Below are positions 10,378 through 52,324 of a stretch of 64,000 bases of DNA, piece after piece. Origin of the DNA: Plutella xylostella (lineage: Eukaryota; Arthropoda; Insecta; Lepidoptera; Plutellidae); the NCBI RefSeq assembly GCF_932276165.1, contig NC_063994.1, positions 1,612,001 through 1,676,000 of the forward strand. Reading direction: 5' to 3'. Position numbers and translations under genes: made by a program. Under the pieces are notes generated by a model. The model was given only the letters and a program-made list of their open reading frames with translations. It ran no database searches and was not told the origin of the DNA. Every line of letters starts with the position of its first letter. The stretch's first letter is position 1.

Positions 10378-10531
10378 CAGGGTGTTGCAAAATTGTATTC
10401 TGAAACTTCGGCACATAACTTGCCCTTCTAACCATCTTTTTATCCAAGAATTGTCTACAACATTATTTGCTCTTCACAAAAGAAGTAAAAATATGTATTT
10501 CCGGTTACAATTAACTTTTTGCTACGCCCTG
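10378..10531. mobile_element. 154-bp Tc1/mariner-type MITE
   Basis: Termini CAGGGTGTTGCAAAA and, inverted, CAGGGCGTAGCAAAAAG, flanked by TA on both sides. It is related in its ends to the 74-bp hairpin at 58919. Confidence 0.8.
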
Positions 10532-10686
10532 TAGGTCTAACCATAATTATCACAAACATACGTACCTATATTTCAGATTTATTTATCTTATCAATGTCTA
10601 TGTCGTACCTAATTAGAAGTATTTAAATGCATTATATGTCTTTATAACGCTAGAATACATAGTGGCTTATTATAAAAATAGATGTA

Positions 10687-10877
10687 CAGTGCTCCAAAAT
10701 TGATAATGCGCATAGAAATCTTTGACAGATCGGTTTTTTTTCGATTATGTGACACATGATATTGAGTCCTATTTCTTTCGAACAAGGTGCAAAATGCAAG
10801 TGTTATTTTTAAGGCTTTTACGATTTAATGATTCGGATATGAAGATCTGCATGTGCATTATTAATTTTGGACAAGTG
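10687..10877. mobile_element. 191-bp Tc1-type MITE, CAGTGCTCC family
   Basis: Termini CAGTGCTCCAAAATTGATAA and, inverted, CACTTGTCCAAAATTAATAA, with TA on both sides. A longer family member lies at 51506-52322. Confidence 0.8.
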
Positions 10878-11949
10878 TACTTTAATGTTATGCGTAGGAA
10901 GAAGCTATACTTAATGTTATCTTGGGGCATACCTAGTTATATCAATATCTGCATGACTATTACAAAATGTTGAAGTTTGTTCCAGCCCATGGCTTGCAAA
11001 AATAATTGCTACACTTTTAAACACATATTTTTTTTTACTAAGTGTTTTAGACGAAAGAGGTGACTGAGTTCGTCATTCTGTGATCATCGTTTGCCCATAA
11101 AAGTTGGCGGAAGCGAGCCCTACTGCTAGAAATGAAATGGAAACAAAAGTATATTTAAATAATGGCAAATTATGTTGGCGATATTGTATGATCTAGGTTC
11201 ATGTAATGGGTCGTAATTCATATTTCCAAAATATTTAACCTCCATAAATGTTATACTCTCTGTAAAGAGCACACAAATATATTAGTATTATTTTTGTTGA
11301 GGAATCTCATTATCCTTATTGTTACTCACTCATTAACTATTATGTTTTGTAAATAAACAAGTAATCATTATGTTAAATTTGTGTTGACATATCAGAGTGG
11401 CGTCTGTTAGCCCGCCATGACAAAGATGATAAAAGTTGATATTTTTTTATAATTTAGTTGTGTATATAATTTATTTTTTTAAACATGTCGATATTGTCGA
11501 TTTTGCATTTAGCTAGATGGTGGGCCAGCGTGGGTTATGTTTGTTATGACTGGTGTATAACGAGCGATGTAAGTATACATATGTTTAGTGTAAACGGCTT
11601 GAAGGCAGTGTACTCAATTCGCGATGTCCATAGATATTACTACATTTATTCGTAATCGTGCCAAAACGTACTCAAGTGCAAGCTGTGCTCATGCAAGTTA
11701 TATACTCATTTTGTGTAAAGAATCGTTATTGTACTCACGCAGTTGTATCGTGGAAGCGGCAGTTATTTCGCCTGTGTATGTGATACGGATAAGCAATATT
11801 TCTTTTGCACATTTGTACAGAAGTTTGATCACTTGCTTCCTTCATGCTTTTAATAATTGTTGTTTGTTGCTAAATAAATGTTTATTTAGCTACATGCTTG
11901 TGTCAAACGGAGATGAATGGACGGATGCACTGCGCTAAATGTAACATCA

Positions 11950-11955
11950 AATAAA
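11950..11955 (+). terminator. Candidate Sbf poly(A) signal
   Basis: AATAAA, the last strong + strand signal before the opposing gene's 3' end. An earlier AATAAA near 10011 is an alternative. Confidence 0.35.
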
Positions 11956-12119
11956 ACAGAATAATCAAATAATTATGTTTTTTTTATATCCTCTTGTGGT
12001 CATACCTTGTTCTATTCACGAAGTCCCCCAACAGAGCCTTAATCGGTATTTAAACCTTAAAAACAGTTAAATGGGATGAATTCAAATAAAAATGCCAGTA
12101 AATATTCATATTGTAACAA

Positions 12120-12125
12120 TTTATT
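12120..12125 (-). terminator. Candidate Syndapin poly(A) signal
   Basis: AATAAA read on the - strand. It would give a Syndapin 3' UTR of about 1.8 kb that ends about 170 bp from the last Sbf signal. Confidence 0.35.
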
Positions 12126-12811
12126 TTACCAATATTAATAATATATTAACATATGTGGTCCAAACCACCCGGCTCTGATAATATTATACAAAGAATTTGC
12201 AAGGAGGTCTCAGGAACCATAACAAATAAAACAAACAGAGCAACATTATTAATGTACCTACTGCAGTCGCTACTTCCTCGAGTCAACAGAATAAAACTGC
12301 GTCCGCTCTCTCCATTGAAACAATAAAAACGAGGTATATAAGTGGAAAAAAGAAAGGAAAACATTTGAAATATATTAATTTTAACCTAAGCGACGGGGCG
12401 CGGCTGACTCACTTACTGCTCTCAGCTCCTCTGAGAGAGAACATAATCTCTAACGTGAAGCACGCCTATACATTAGCCGTTCAGGTATTTCAAATAATTA
12501 AAACAATTTTGACTACATACCTATTTATTTTGTAAAGGAAAATAAAGTAAGATTTCTTTACATATATCAAATACCTAGTCGGCCCATTTACATATAATAT
12601 GTACCCGCCCCGTCGCACTCTTACACGCCACATACTGCATTATACATTATATACAATGAGAAATAAATATTCACGACAAGAATATAATCGTGTATGTACA
12701 CAGAATCGCCCCCCACTATGTATATCACAAACACGAATCCCATTGCCACCATGATTTGGTATCACCTATCCATAAAATGGCGTACGATATTTTTGGCCTC
12801 TACGTATAAAG

Positions 12812-12978
12812 GTTAGCACCCACCTATCGGTATCGGACTAAACGGATTTTCATAAGTGTATGGAGAAACGGAATCGGTAATGCCGATGAAGTGGACGCAC
12901 TTGTGTGAATTTCTATAAGTACAAAATACTGAATGCGATGCGTCCGTTGCGTACGATGCGACAGGTGGACGCTTACCA
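12812..12978. mobile_element. Possible MITE of ~165 bp
   Basis: Imperfect inverted ends: GGTTAGCACCCACCT on the left and, inverted, GGTAAGCGTCCACCT on the right. No clear target duplication was identified. Confidence 0.4.
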
Positions 12979-13704
12979 TAAATCTGTGAATTTCGCTGAA
13001 CTCCCCAGGCCCGGTGCAAAACACTATAATGTAAATGCCACTAAAAGTTACACATAATTATTTTTGGTTTACATGTTGTACAAACATTTGATTTCAAAAA
13101 TATCTCTATATTGGACAACATCCATCGTCTCGGCCATCACCTTAACACTAGTTACAATCCACAATGTTGCTTAGGTACCTTGCGATGTAGACCGAATAGT
13201 ACAATCAAAAAGATTTAAAAACATACAAAATTTCATTTGTTTTTTATATCAATAAAAAATGGGTAGCCGTTTTCTTTTAAATGGTCAAAAAGATTCATTT
13301 AGCAACGGCTTGTTATTCGATGCGCGATAGTTCAGGAATTAGTAATGATCATAAGATAGTTTAAAGCTTAGGTATCGCCGCGCCGGTAGTAATGACACAG
13401 ATATTCGGGGACTAAATATAATATTCTACAAAGTTCTGTCAAATAATAACATTTCGCTCGCGCAAGCGCCCGCCTCGCTCGGAGACGCCGCTTGATCTCG
13501 TACGAACAATACAAAAAGGTGGAACTATTTTAAATTACTTAAAACATCACCTGTAATGACTAAAATATATAAACAATCGTTGACTATAATACAGCACTAT
13601 CTAGCCACCTTGACTTATCGATTTGCGAACAAGCGGGAATCAAAAGTTCTCTTGGTATTTTTCTATTTTATACAGATGACTGACGCCATGACAGGGCACG
13701 CGTG

Positions 13705-43920
<30,216 letters not shown>

Positions 43921-44334
43921 CTGGAACAAGGAGAGGAAAAGGTTAGTTAATCAGGGTGTCCACTCAGAATGCTACAAAAAATTCCCTGACTTTTCCCTGA
44001 CTTTCCCTGACCATTACAGAAAATTTCCCTGACCAGAGATCAAAATGAAAACCCAATTTAAGTAATTATATGAGCTTGAAGTTTTGCGTTTATTTGTTTG
44101 ACACTTATTGAAACTTCGATTGCGTAAAATATTTACACAGGGGCTGCAAAAAGGGCATACTAAGCTGAAAAAATGAGAATCAGAAGGTCATTCTAAACTA
44201 TTTTTGTTTTAATAAAACATTCACATTCACAAAAAACTTAGGTTTTCCACAGAAACTTTTTACCAAATATATATTTTTCTGAAGCTCGTAATTGTTTTTT
44301 AACGAAGTGCCCTTTTAATAACTTTTTTCGGTTT

Positions 44335-44810
44335 AGTATATCATAATCATCATCATCAGCCAATAATAATCCACTGCTGGATAGGCATCTCCCAACGTGC
44401 GCCACAACACTCGCTCCTCGGCCTTCCACATCCAGCCATAACACACCTAAGGGCGTTCCACGCTACGTTTGTATGTTCGAGGTCTCTACTCTAGAACTCG
44501 TCCACCCCAACGGTTATCGGATCCTCGGCAGATATGACCAGCCCACTGCCGCTTCAGCTTGCATACGTTTTTTTTTATTTATATTTGGACAGCTATGTCA
44601 GTAACCTTAGTCCTCTGATGGATAACTTCATCTCTGATACGATCCATCAGAGAAACCCCAAGCATAGCTCTCTCCATAGCACACTGAGCGTCTTTAAATT
44701 GGTGGACCAGTCCTACCGTCAGTGTCCAATATTTAAAAAGTCTTAAACATTTTGGAAATCTACTGGTTTTTATTGCAAAAGAGGTTAGTTTGAATTGTTT
44801 GGAGCTCACT
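44335..44810 (-). mobile_element. RTE-type LINE 3' fragment
   Basis: LTVGLVHQFKDAQCAMERAM, LGVSLMDRIRDEVIHQRTKV and TDIA are the RTE C-terminal region. The 3' part (cagcagtggattattattgg, then tgatgatgatt) is the family's 3' end. Confidence 0.85.
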
Positions 44811-44851
44811 TTATGCTAGGTCTAGTGCAGAGTACAGGTTTTTAAAGTATA

Positions 44852-46611
44852 CAGGGTGGCCCAAAGAGTGACGTCCAAAGGAAAAATTTTTATTCCTTAG
44901 GTCAAGGGGTAGCCAAATCACCCCCATGTATGTTCAGCAATTTTTAGTAGTTTAGGAGTTATGATTTTTTTTCCTAATTTTCTACGGAAATCGACCTCAG
45001 TGGATTAATTATGTTTTATTATTTTTTTGGATAACTTTTTTAAAGTATTTTTTATTTTTGTGTCATCCTCTTAAGTTGTTCTTTTAACCATAAAAGTTTC
45101 AGCTTCCTAGCTGTAATGTAAGTTAGTTATTTTCATATCGAAAGTTCAAATTATATCATCGAGCTAGACTGCTCTGAATTTTCGACTTGAAATTAAAAAT
45201 TAAACTAGATATTCTCATGTTTCTTTATTAATTTTAAAAACTCCGCAAGGTTCCAAAATAACATAAAAATAAAAATAAACTATTGCTTAATGGGGTATTA
45301 TTTGCAGAAAACAGCCTTCAAAGGTACTTGGGTGGAAATTACCTCATTAGTCAATTGTTTCAGAAAGTTGAAAGATTCCTGTTATGTCATTACTAAGGAC
45401 TAATTCAGTTAGAAAATGTATCAAATTAAAGGGAAAAAAAAAATATTTTCTATTATTTTTTATTTAAGTTACATTTTTGAATGTAAATTCTTAGTAAAAT
45501 GTTTATGTCTGAGTTGTAAGATTTATGAGATAATTGTATTATTAATAATAAATAAATAAACTCAAATAATTCTTTTACAAATTTACTCACAATAAATTTT
45601 CAAAATGGCCTCCCACAGCAATACACTACCTACATCTACGCAAGAAATTTTCTTTAAGTCAAAAAAGTGACAAATGTAAAAAAATATGACATCTGTCAAA
45701 AAGTTAAACATGTCAAAAAAGTAACTTTTCTCAAAAATGTGACATCTGTCAAAAAGTGACATCTGAATGAAACTGAGAAGCGTATAGGCGACTTAAAGAA
45801 AATTTCTTGCGTAGATGTAGGTTGTGTATTGCTGTGGGAGGTCGCCATTTTGAAAATTTATTGTGAGTAAATGTGTAAAATAATTATTTGAGTTTATTTA
45901 CTTAGTATTAATAATACAATTATCTCATAAATCTTACAACTCAGACTTAAACATTTTACTAAGAATTTACATTCAAAAATGTAACTTAAATAAAAAAAAA
46001 TAGTAAATAATTTTATTTTCCCTTTAATTTGATACTTTTTCTAACTAAATTAGTCCTTAGTAATGACATAACAGGAATCTTTCAACTTTCTGAAACAATT
46101 TACTAATGAGGTAATTTACTAATTAGGTAATTTCCACCCAAGTACCTTTGAAGGCTGTTTTCTGCAAATAATACCCCATTAAGCAATAGTTTATTTTTAT
46201 TTTATTTTGGAACCTTGCGGAGTTTTTGAAATTAATAAGGGACCATGAGAATATCTATTTCAATTTTTAATTCCAAATAGAAAATTCAAAGCAGTCTAGC
46301 TCGATGATATAATTTGAACTTTCGACATAAAAATAACTAACTTACATTACAGCTAGGAAGCTGAAACTTTTATGGTTAAAAGAACGACTTAAGAGGATGA
46401 CACAAAAATAAAAAAATACGTTAAAAAAGTCATCCAAAAAAATAATAAATCATAATTAAACACTGAGGTCGATTTTCGTAGAAAAATAGGAAAAAAAATC
46501 ATAACTCCTAAACTACTAAAAATTGCTGAACATACATGGGGGTGATTTGGCTACTCCTTGACCTAAGGAATCAAACATTTTCCTTTGGACGTCACTCTTT
46601 GGGCCACCCTG
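44852..46611. mobile_element. 1.76-kb foldback element (Tc1/mariner-type ends)
   Basis: The left arm (44852-45660) and right arm (45790-46611) are near-perfect inverted copies over about 810 bp, with a 129-bp loop. The ends are CAGGGTGGCCCAAAGAGTGA on both sides, with TA flanks. The loop has repeats of gacatctgtcaaaaagt. No ORF of note. Confidence 0.93.
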
Positions 46612-47259
46612 TATATATATTTTTAAATGTGTGAGTAAGAAAGCTGGCATATAGTAAATTTTTGGATATTTTTTTTACTTGTATTAGTCATCTCATGACT
46701 TCTCTAAGTCCTTCAATACCGAAAAATGAATAAAAGTTGTTTCATGGGTGCTTTAATTTCCCCCTAAGTAGGTACCGCGCTAAGGTAGCGTTTCTGGAGA
46801 TACCCGGTCGCGCTGTCGTTGTATTAAAAAAAAGCTAGAGCTGAGTCACTCTCTTTTGCAACAACCTGTATAATGGGACATCATTTTACAATTCAAAACC
46901 TCTGAACTATGTCAAGATCTACTTGTAGCTTAACTTTTAAAATTCCTAACACATATATTTCCATGTCAGTCATATTTTTATTAAACCACCATACTTTATC
47001 TGTACCTATTGTAATAGTATGGATCAGTCAAAAATATTTATAAAAACTAAACGAGATTTTATTTTATGATTTATGTATTTCACGTCTAAAATAATAACAT
47101 AAAATACTACAACTTTGCCCAAAAATATGCTTTGATAGTAGTTTTTCCCTGACTTTCCAGGTGGTCCATCAATTTCCCTGACTTTCCCTGACCACCTTGA
47201 GCTTCCCTGACTTTTCCCTGACTTTCCCTGACTTTCCAGATAGTGGACACCCTGTTAAT

Positions 47260-48225
47260 GTATTTCTGGCAATGTATTTCTAGAAAGGTGCTAGAGTACC
47301 AGCCAACTGAGGAATCCCTACGCCACGATTGCTGGATAGTCATACCTTGATATTTACTGCGTCCCAAGAAGCTATACACATCTGTATCTTGTCAAACTCG
47401 CAGACCGCCGATTCATTTATCAATACCTTGACGGTTTTATAGTTGACAAGTTACAAAGTGTATAGCGGCTTATGAAGTTGACCATACAAGATTTAAAGCG
47501 AGTTCAGTGAGTCATTTTATGAGTCCAGTTTTTGCGGCAAGATCGTTAGACTCCCAAGGGCCATCGCACGGAAGACTCCTTTTCATCAAAACAGCACTGA
47601 GTAGGAATGAAACTGTAGGTCAAAAACAAAACAGCGATGCACATTAAATTTCATATTAAATAGCCGTAGACTTGATTGCTACATGCAGAGGTGCGTGTAG
47701 GTGAGTCATAAAGGGTTTGTGTACGAAGATTCCATTCAAATGACCCTTTTCCTGCAATTAGCAGCGCTTAAAATGTGACTGGAACTGTATTCCTTGATTA
47801 AGTACAATACAATGAAAATCACAAGAAATAAAAGCTCCTCTCAGTAGTCAGATCTACAGGGATAGAGAGTAGAGACACAAGAAGTTACTCTAGCTATCTT
47901 GACAAAAACGAACAAAACCTGTCATGCAATCAGTATTGTTAATGCAACGAGATAGAGTCGCGATTAGCGTAGCAGCGCACTTCGTTTGTGCCCCTGAAAC
48001 TAACGCGAGTGGCCATAATGAAGAGTATAGAGTAGAAACGCCGGTCCGGTATTCGCTATTTCATCTAATAACTAATAATGACCTACCGCAACTAGTTTCA
48101 AACTGCGCCGGTTGAAATCCTGACGTAGTTATGTCGACGTTCGAATTCCGAAATACCGAAAGTGGATAATGAATTGTTTAAGAGTAACTGCATTTAGATT
48201 TAAATGATCTGCCAAATCAATACGA
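47260..48225. other. No gene recognised
   Basis: Contains one copy of the gagatagagtcg dispersed repeat (about 47935-47975). Otherwise unassigned. Confidence 0.45.
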
Positions 48226-48232
48226 TACTACA

Positions 48233-48435
48233 CTCACGGGCATCGGGCAATGAAAAGGTTCCTCTGAGAAAAGCACCAAAATACTCTGCAACATTACAGT
48301 ACATTTAACAGAGCACCAGTATATAACGAACTAAAAACGGTAATATTATGTTGAAATATAAAACTAAATGTTCGAAAAAATCGGGGTTATTTGGTGCCGG
48401 CATTTTGTGAGTGGAACGTTTTCATTGCCCGTGAG
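48233..48435. mobile_element. 203-bp MITE, CTCACGGGCAATGAAAA family
   Basis: Left CTCACGGGCA(tcggg)CAATGAAAAGGTTCC and right, inverted, CTCACGGGCAATGAAAACGT. A decayed relative (gagcaatgaaaaagttccc) is near 52528. Confidence 0.75.
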
Positions 48436-48439
48436 CGTA

Positions 48440-50260
48440 TAAATAATGTAAGCATTCATAACAAAACATAGGTCAAATCCTAATCTTACACCATTTCAAT
48501 CAATAGTAAAGGTGTATCAGCCACAATTCATTAACATCTCGCCTTGCCAGGCCCTTGGTCATTAATCAAACTCTATGAGAAGTTATATCTGGGTGTTAAC
48601 AAGGCTAATTCAATATTCCGTGTGTTACTTTCTCTTTCTTAAGTTTTTATTAATTACACTGCCAGTTGATAATGCAGTTATTTATCATACTTATTCATTC
48701 AGGTATTTAAGTATATTAGAAATTAGAACCTTAAAGTACGTCTCAATATTGTATGGTCATATTTATCATTATCTGCTATTGGTGTGTCTATTTTTGTAAA
48801 ATAAAATATACCACGGAGTCAATCATTCAATTTCATTCATACATCAATCAAGTAAATAAGATAGGCGAAACCGCGATTGACATATTTATTTATCAAAAGG
48901 TTTAACTTTAAGTTTACAATATTTTATGTAATGTTAAAAAAACTGGCACAGAACCACGACTTTCTTTGCAACTGCCGAGAGTAACTAGTTCTTATTTACA
49001 AGCTGTGACTGTGGTATGTGAAAATGATTGCAGGCAATAATACGAGTACATACGTCACCGTTCTGCAACGCAGGCCGATGATTATCCACTCATGTTCATA
49101 TTATTAAAGCACATAATGAGTACGTATTATGTAAATTATATTACATACATACGAAGTTACTTATCTTTGAATACAGGCTGCTGCTAAAGTGATCTAGTAA
49201 GCAGAAAGGGTATATCCTTGTTGGCGAAGACTCGAAGACGAGGGTCGATGAGCGTGACGGTGATGATTAAGACGATGAAGAGATATTGAGATTTGTTTAG
49301 TAGTAGTATATTAAAGAACGTATTTTATAAGATATTAGAATTAAGAGTTAGAATTATGTATTTAGAATTATAGTAGTGATTTCTTCGTGTTGTTATTTTC
49401 GTAAGTGATTGACATAAGTATTTTTCTTCTAAATGTAGAGCGCCGGGAATAGAGCCCGACGCTCGTAATAAGGAGGCGTCGGCGTGAACAATCCTTCAAC
49501 ATCCCATCGCTTTATAGCAAACAATCGTTTCATCTGCCATCATGGCTTTTTCATGGCATTATTTTAGGAAAATTTATACTATCTACTCTTAAACTCAAAT
49601 GTATTTTACTTATAATCGGTCAGAACTGGAAAATCCTACCCACTCGGGCAATTCCATTAAATATGATTCAGCATTCCAGTTACGAAACATGTTCTGCGTT
49701 TACTGAATCAGCATTTTTATTTATATTCAGGAGGTCATTTTGAGCAAGTTTTGTTACACGACTTTTTAAAATTTTCTTAGAAGATTTGAAAGTTAAACAG
49801 GTGAATGAAGCAAAGCAAACATCATGAATAGCCAACCCAGAAGCCAACCACTAACTGCGTCCCACACACAACACACGGAAAACCATAAATTATAATAAAC
49901 AATAGGGAATCAATAATCAGCATTGCCATTGCATTCCGATGTTAGCTCGTATGGATGTATGCTAATCATTGACTTACAACCACCGTGAAGGTTGTCTATA
50001 AAAACACACGTTACCTCATGATTATGAGTGCTGTGACGTAAGATACGGCTGCATGCGAGCTTGGGACCATCATTCAGTCTATATGTACAACTGCTTTGTG
50101 ATTTCCATGTTTAGAAAATCTATAAGTAGCTAATATTTTTTTTTATAATTTAAGATAATTTCTGATATAATATGAAACAAAATCCGTGTAAAGAACATAA
50201 TGATAATTCAAACATACACCTATCCGAAGAAAAATATTATGATTGATAAAATACGTCTGT
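48440..50260. other. No gene recognised
   Basis: AT-rich. 49190-49490 has a purine-rich block and a gcgccgggaatagagcccga phrase that could be a SINE or LTR relic, but no termini are clear. Confidence 0.4.
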
Positions 50261-50278
50261 TGTAACTTTTGAAACCTC

Positions 50279-50607
50279 TATTCTATTCTATTCTCTGTGG
50301 GAGTGTATGTACCTGCACCTGGCTCTCTCGAGTGGAACCTTTGTGCATATCCCCAAGGTCTAAACTGCCTTCCTAAGCTTGGACCATTTCCCACCACGCT
50401 GGTCCACTGCGGGTTGGTGGGTTCACATATCTAGATGTGCTAAATCTAGATATGCAGGTTTCCTCACGATGTTTTCCTTCACCGTAAGAGAGATGGTATA
50501 CATTGTACTTAAGTTAAAAGAACTCATTGGTACATGTCAGCGCCGGGATTCGAACCCGCATCTCTTGCGTGAAAAGCGGGCGCTTACCCGACTGAGCTAC
50601 CACCGCT
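50279..50607 (-). mobile_element. Intact tRNA-derived SINE with perfect 13-bp target duplication
   Basis: The head at the right end reads GAGCGGTGGTAGCTCAGTCG on the - strand, with an A box (TGGTAGCTCAGTCGG) and a B box GGTTCGAATCC. The body includes TGAACCCACCAACCCGCAGT. The 3' tail is (AATAG)n at 50279-50293. cttttgaaacctc is repeated exactly at 50266-50278 and 50608-50620. Confidence 0.95.
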
Positions 50608-50926
50608 CTTTTGAAACCTCATTATATTTATGTACTCAATTATTTGAAATTGAGCAAAACACACTCAAATGTGAGTAAAATGATAATCTCTATACCACAG
50701 TATGTGATCTGCAAACTAGCTCCACTGCTACGTTTAACACCACTATTGTTCGGTACAATACAAATGGCGTTCATTTTTTCCCCGCGTCAGATCATTAACC
50801 ACTTTCCACGCGTTCAAATCATAATATGAATCAGTACACCAGATACTACTCTGGAGGGTTACTTTAGCTTTACAACAGACGAGCGAGAGCTGTCATGCTG
50901 AATCTTTCTTTTGATGACTACTAATC

Positions 50927-51110
50927 ATCATCATCAGCCAATAATCATCCACTGCTGGACATAGGCCTCTCCCAAGGAGCGCAACAAAACTCGGCCCTCG
51001 GCCTTCCACGTCCAACCACTACCGGCTACCCGCCGAAGGTCGTCAGTCCAGCGGGCAGGAGGGCGTCCCACGCTGCGTTTGCCTGTACGTGGTCTTCACT
51101 CGACTACTAA
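50927..51110 (-). mobile_element. RTE-type LINE 3' end
   Basis: catcatcatcagccaataat, ccactgctggacataggcct, then cgtcccacgctgcgtttgcc: the standard 3' region of the RTE family, 5'-truncated at about 51110. Confidence 0.85.
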
Positions 51111-51505
51111 GATCGTAAGGTAAGTGTGATGAAATTCATAGTTTGATATGTCGACAAATACTGCAGTATTTACATGTAGTGTAGATCGACAAGTCCACTA
51201 GATAACGCAATCTTCAAGATGGAGAAAAAAAACAAGATAAAATCCGTACATATCTGATACTGATACTGATAACCGCTTAACATTGGAATCATTGGAGTTG
51301 TACATTTATCGAGTTTTTTAGAGTAAGAATTTTAGGCAAAGTAAAGTAAAATTATTTGCTGTCTCGAAGAGATTGTTTTTACCGATAAGACCGCACTTTG
51401 TACCTGCATTTACATAATATGTGATTATTTTTTTACAATTGTGTATTGATTACTTCTGTGCAAATAAAGTTTATTGTATTATAATGCGGAATAAAACCTT
51501 ACGTA

Positions 51506-52322
51506 CAGTTCTCCCATATTAATAATGCGCATGCAAATCTTCGCAAACTGTCGTATTCCCGGAAACACCCGAATCAGTGCCTTAAACAAAGCACTTGCAT
51601 TTTGATCCTTGTTCGAAAGAAATAGTAGTCAATATCATGTGACACATAATCGAAAACAATTTGGGCGGTCGGTGGCTGTCACCGATCAGTCAAGGGTCTC
51701 AAGGTCAAGATCAATATTACTTTTGTGGAATTATAAAGAGCTGCAATTACACATCGTTCTTGTAATTTTTTTCAAATGTGAATTTAATTTCAACTTTAAT
51801 TATTTTTGACGATGCCATATTATGAGGCACATTTAAGAATAAAATATGCGTCACATTGATAGACTTCTCTTTGCCAATAAAGCCACACCCAAAAGACCAA
51901 GTTTGTAATTGTAATATTATTTTGAATGATCAGCACTGTAAATACTTTTGAACTGAGATTTCAATTTTTTTATATAAACCTGTGTTTGAAATCCATTTCT
52001 CCTTATAATATAAACCTTGTGTTATTCAAACCTTCTTTCATCCATCTTTACATCAGCTTCAGTAAGACACTTGAAAAGTACCTACTGTAACATTTTCGAA
52101 GTAAATTTTTATATTATGGAATATTATGAATTATCGAATCAAATTTCGTTACTGATAAATCAATTATCTCTTTTAGCACCAATTACATAATTCTACTAAA
52201 ATTTCATGAAGAAAATGCACTTAACCACTCTAAATACATAATATTTTTCTAACGCTCGGGAATACGACCGTTGCCGAACAATGACGAAGATTTCTATGTG
52301 CATTATCAATTTTGGGGAACTG
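51506..52322. mobile_element. 817-bp Tc1-type TIR element, CAGTTCTCC family
   Basis: The ends CAGTTCTCCCATATTAATAA and, inverted, CAGTTCCCCAAAATTGATAA share the ends of the 191-bp element at 10687. TA is on both sides. No transposase ORF. Confidence 0.85.
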
Positions 52323-52324
52323 TA

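Larger units (their letters stand above)
9389..11960 (+). other. Sbf: Sbf 3' UTR / 3' flank
   Basis: Non-coding and AT-rich. AATAAA-like signals occur near 10011 and at 11950-11955, so the mRNA could end at either or be polyadenylated alternatively. Two small TIR elements (10378-10531 and 10687-10877) lie in it. The short ORFs here have no coding character. Confidence 0.55.
43952..47254. mobile_element. 3.3-kb TIR element, CAGGGTGTCCAC termini, TTAAT flanks
   Basis: Ends CAGGGTGTCCACT and, inverted, CAGGGTGTCCACT, with a 5-bp direct flank TTAAT (43947-43951, 47255-47259). Subterminal ttccctgacttttccctgac repeats occur near both ends. The interior is filled by an RTE LINE fragment and the 1.76-kb foldback, so the host element was probably short. 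No transposase was seen, and the superfamily is uncertain (a TTAA target would suit Kolobok). Confidence 0.75.

Noticed and set aside
50530..50607. Cellular tRNA gene
   Set aside because: A/B boxes are present, but the sequence continues into a SINE body with a tail and target duplications; the same applies to 31425-31498.
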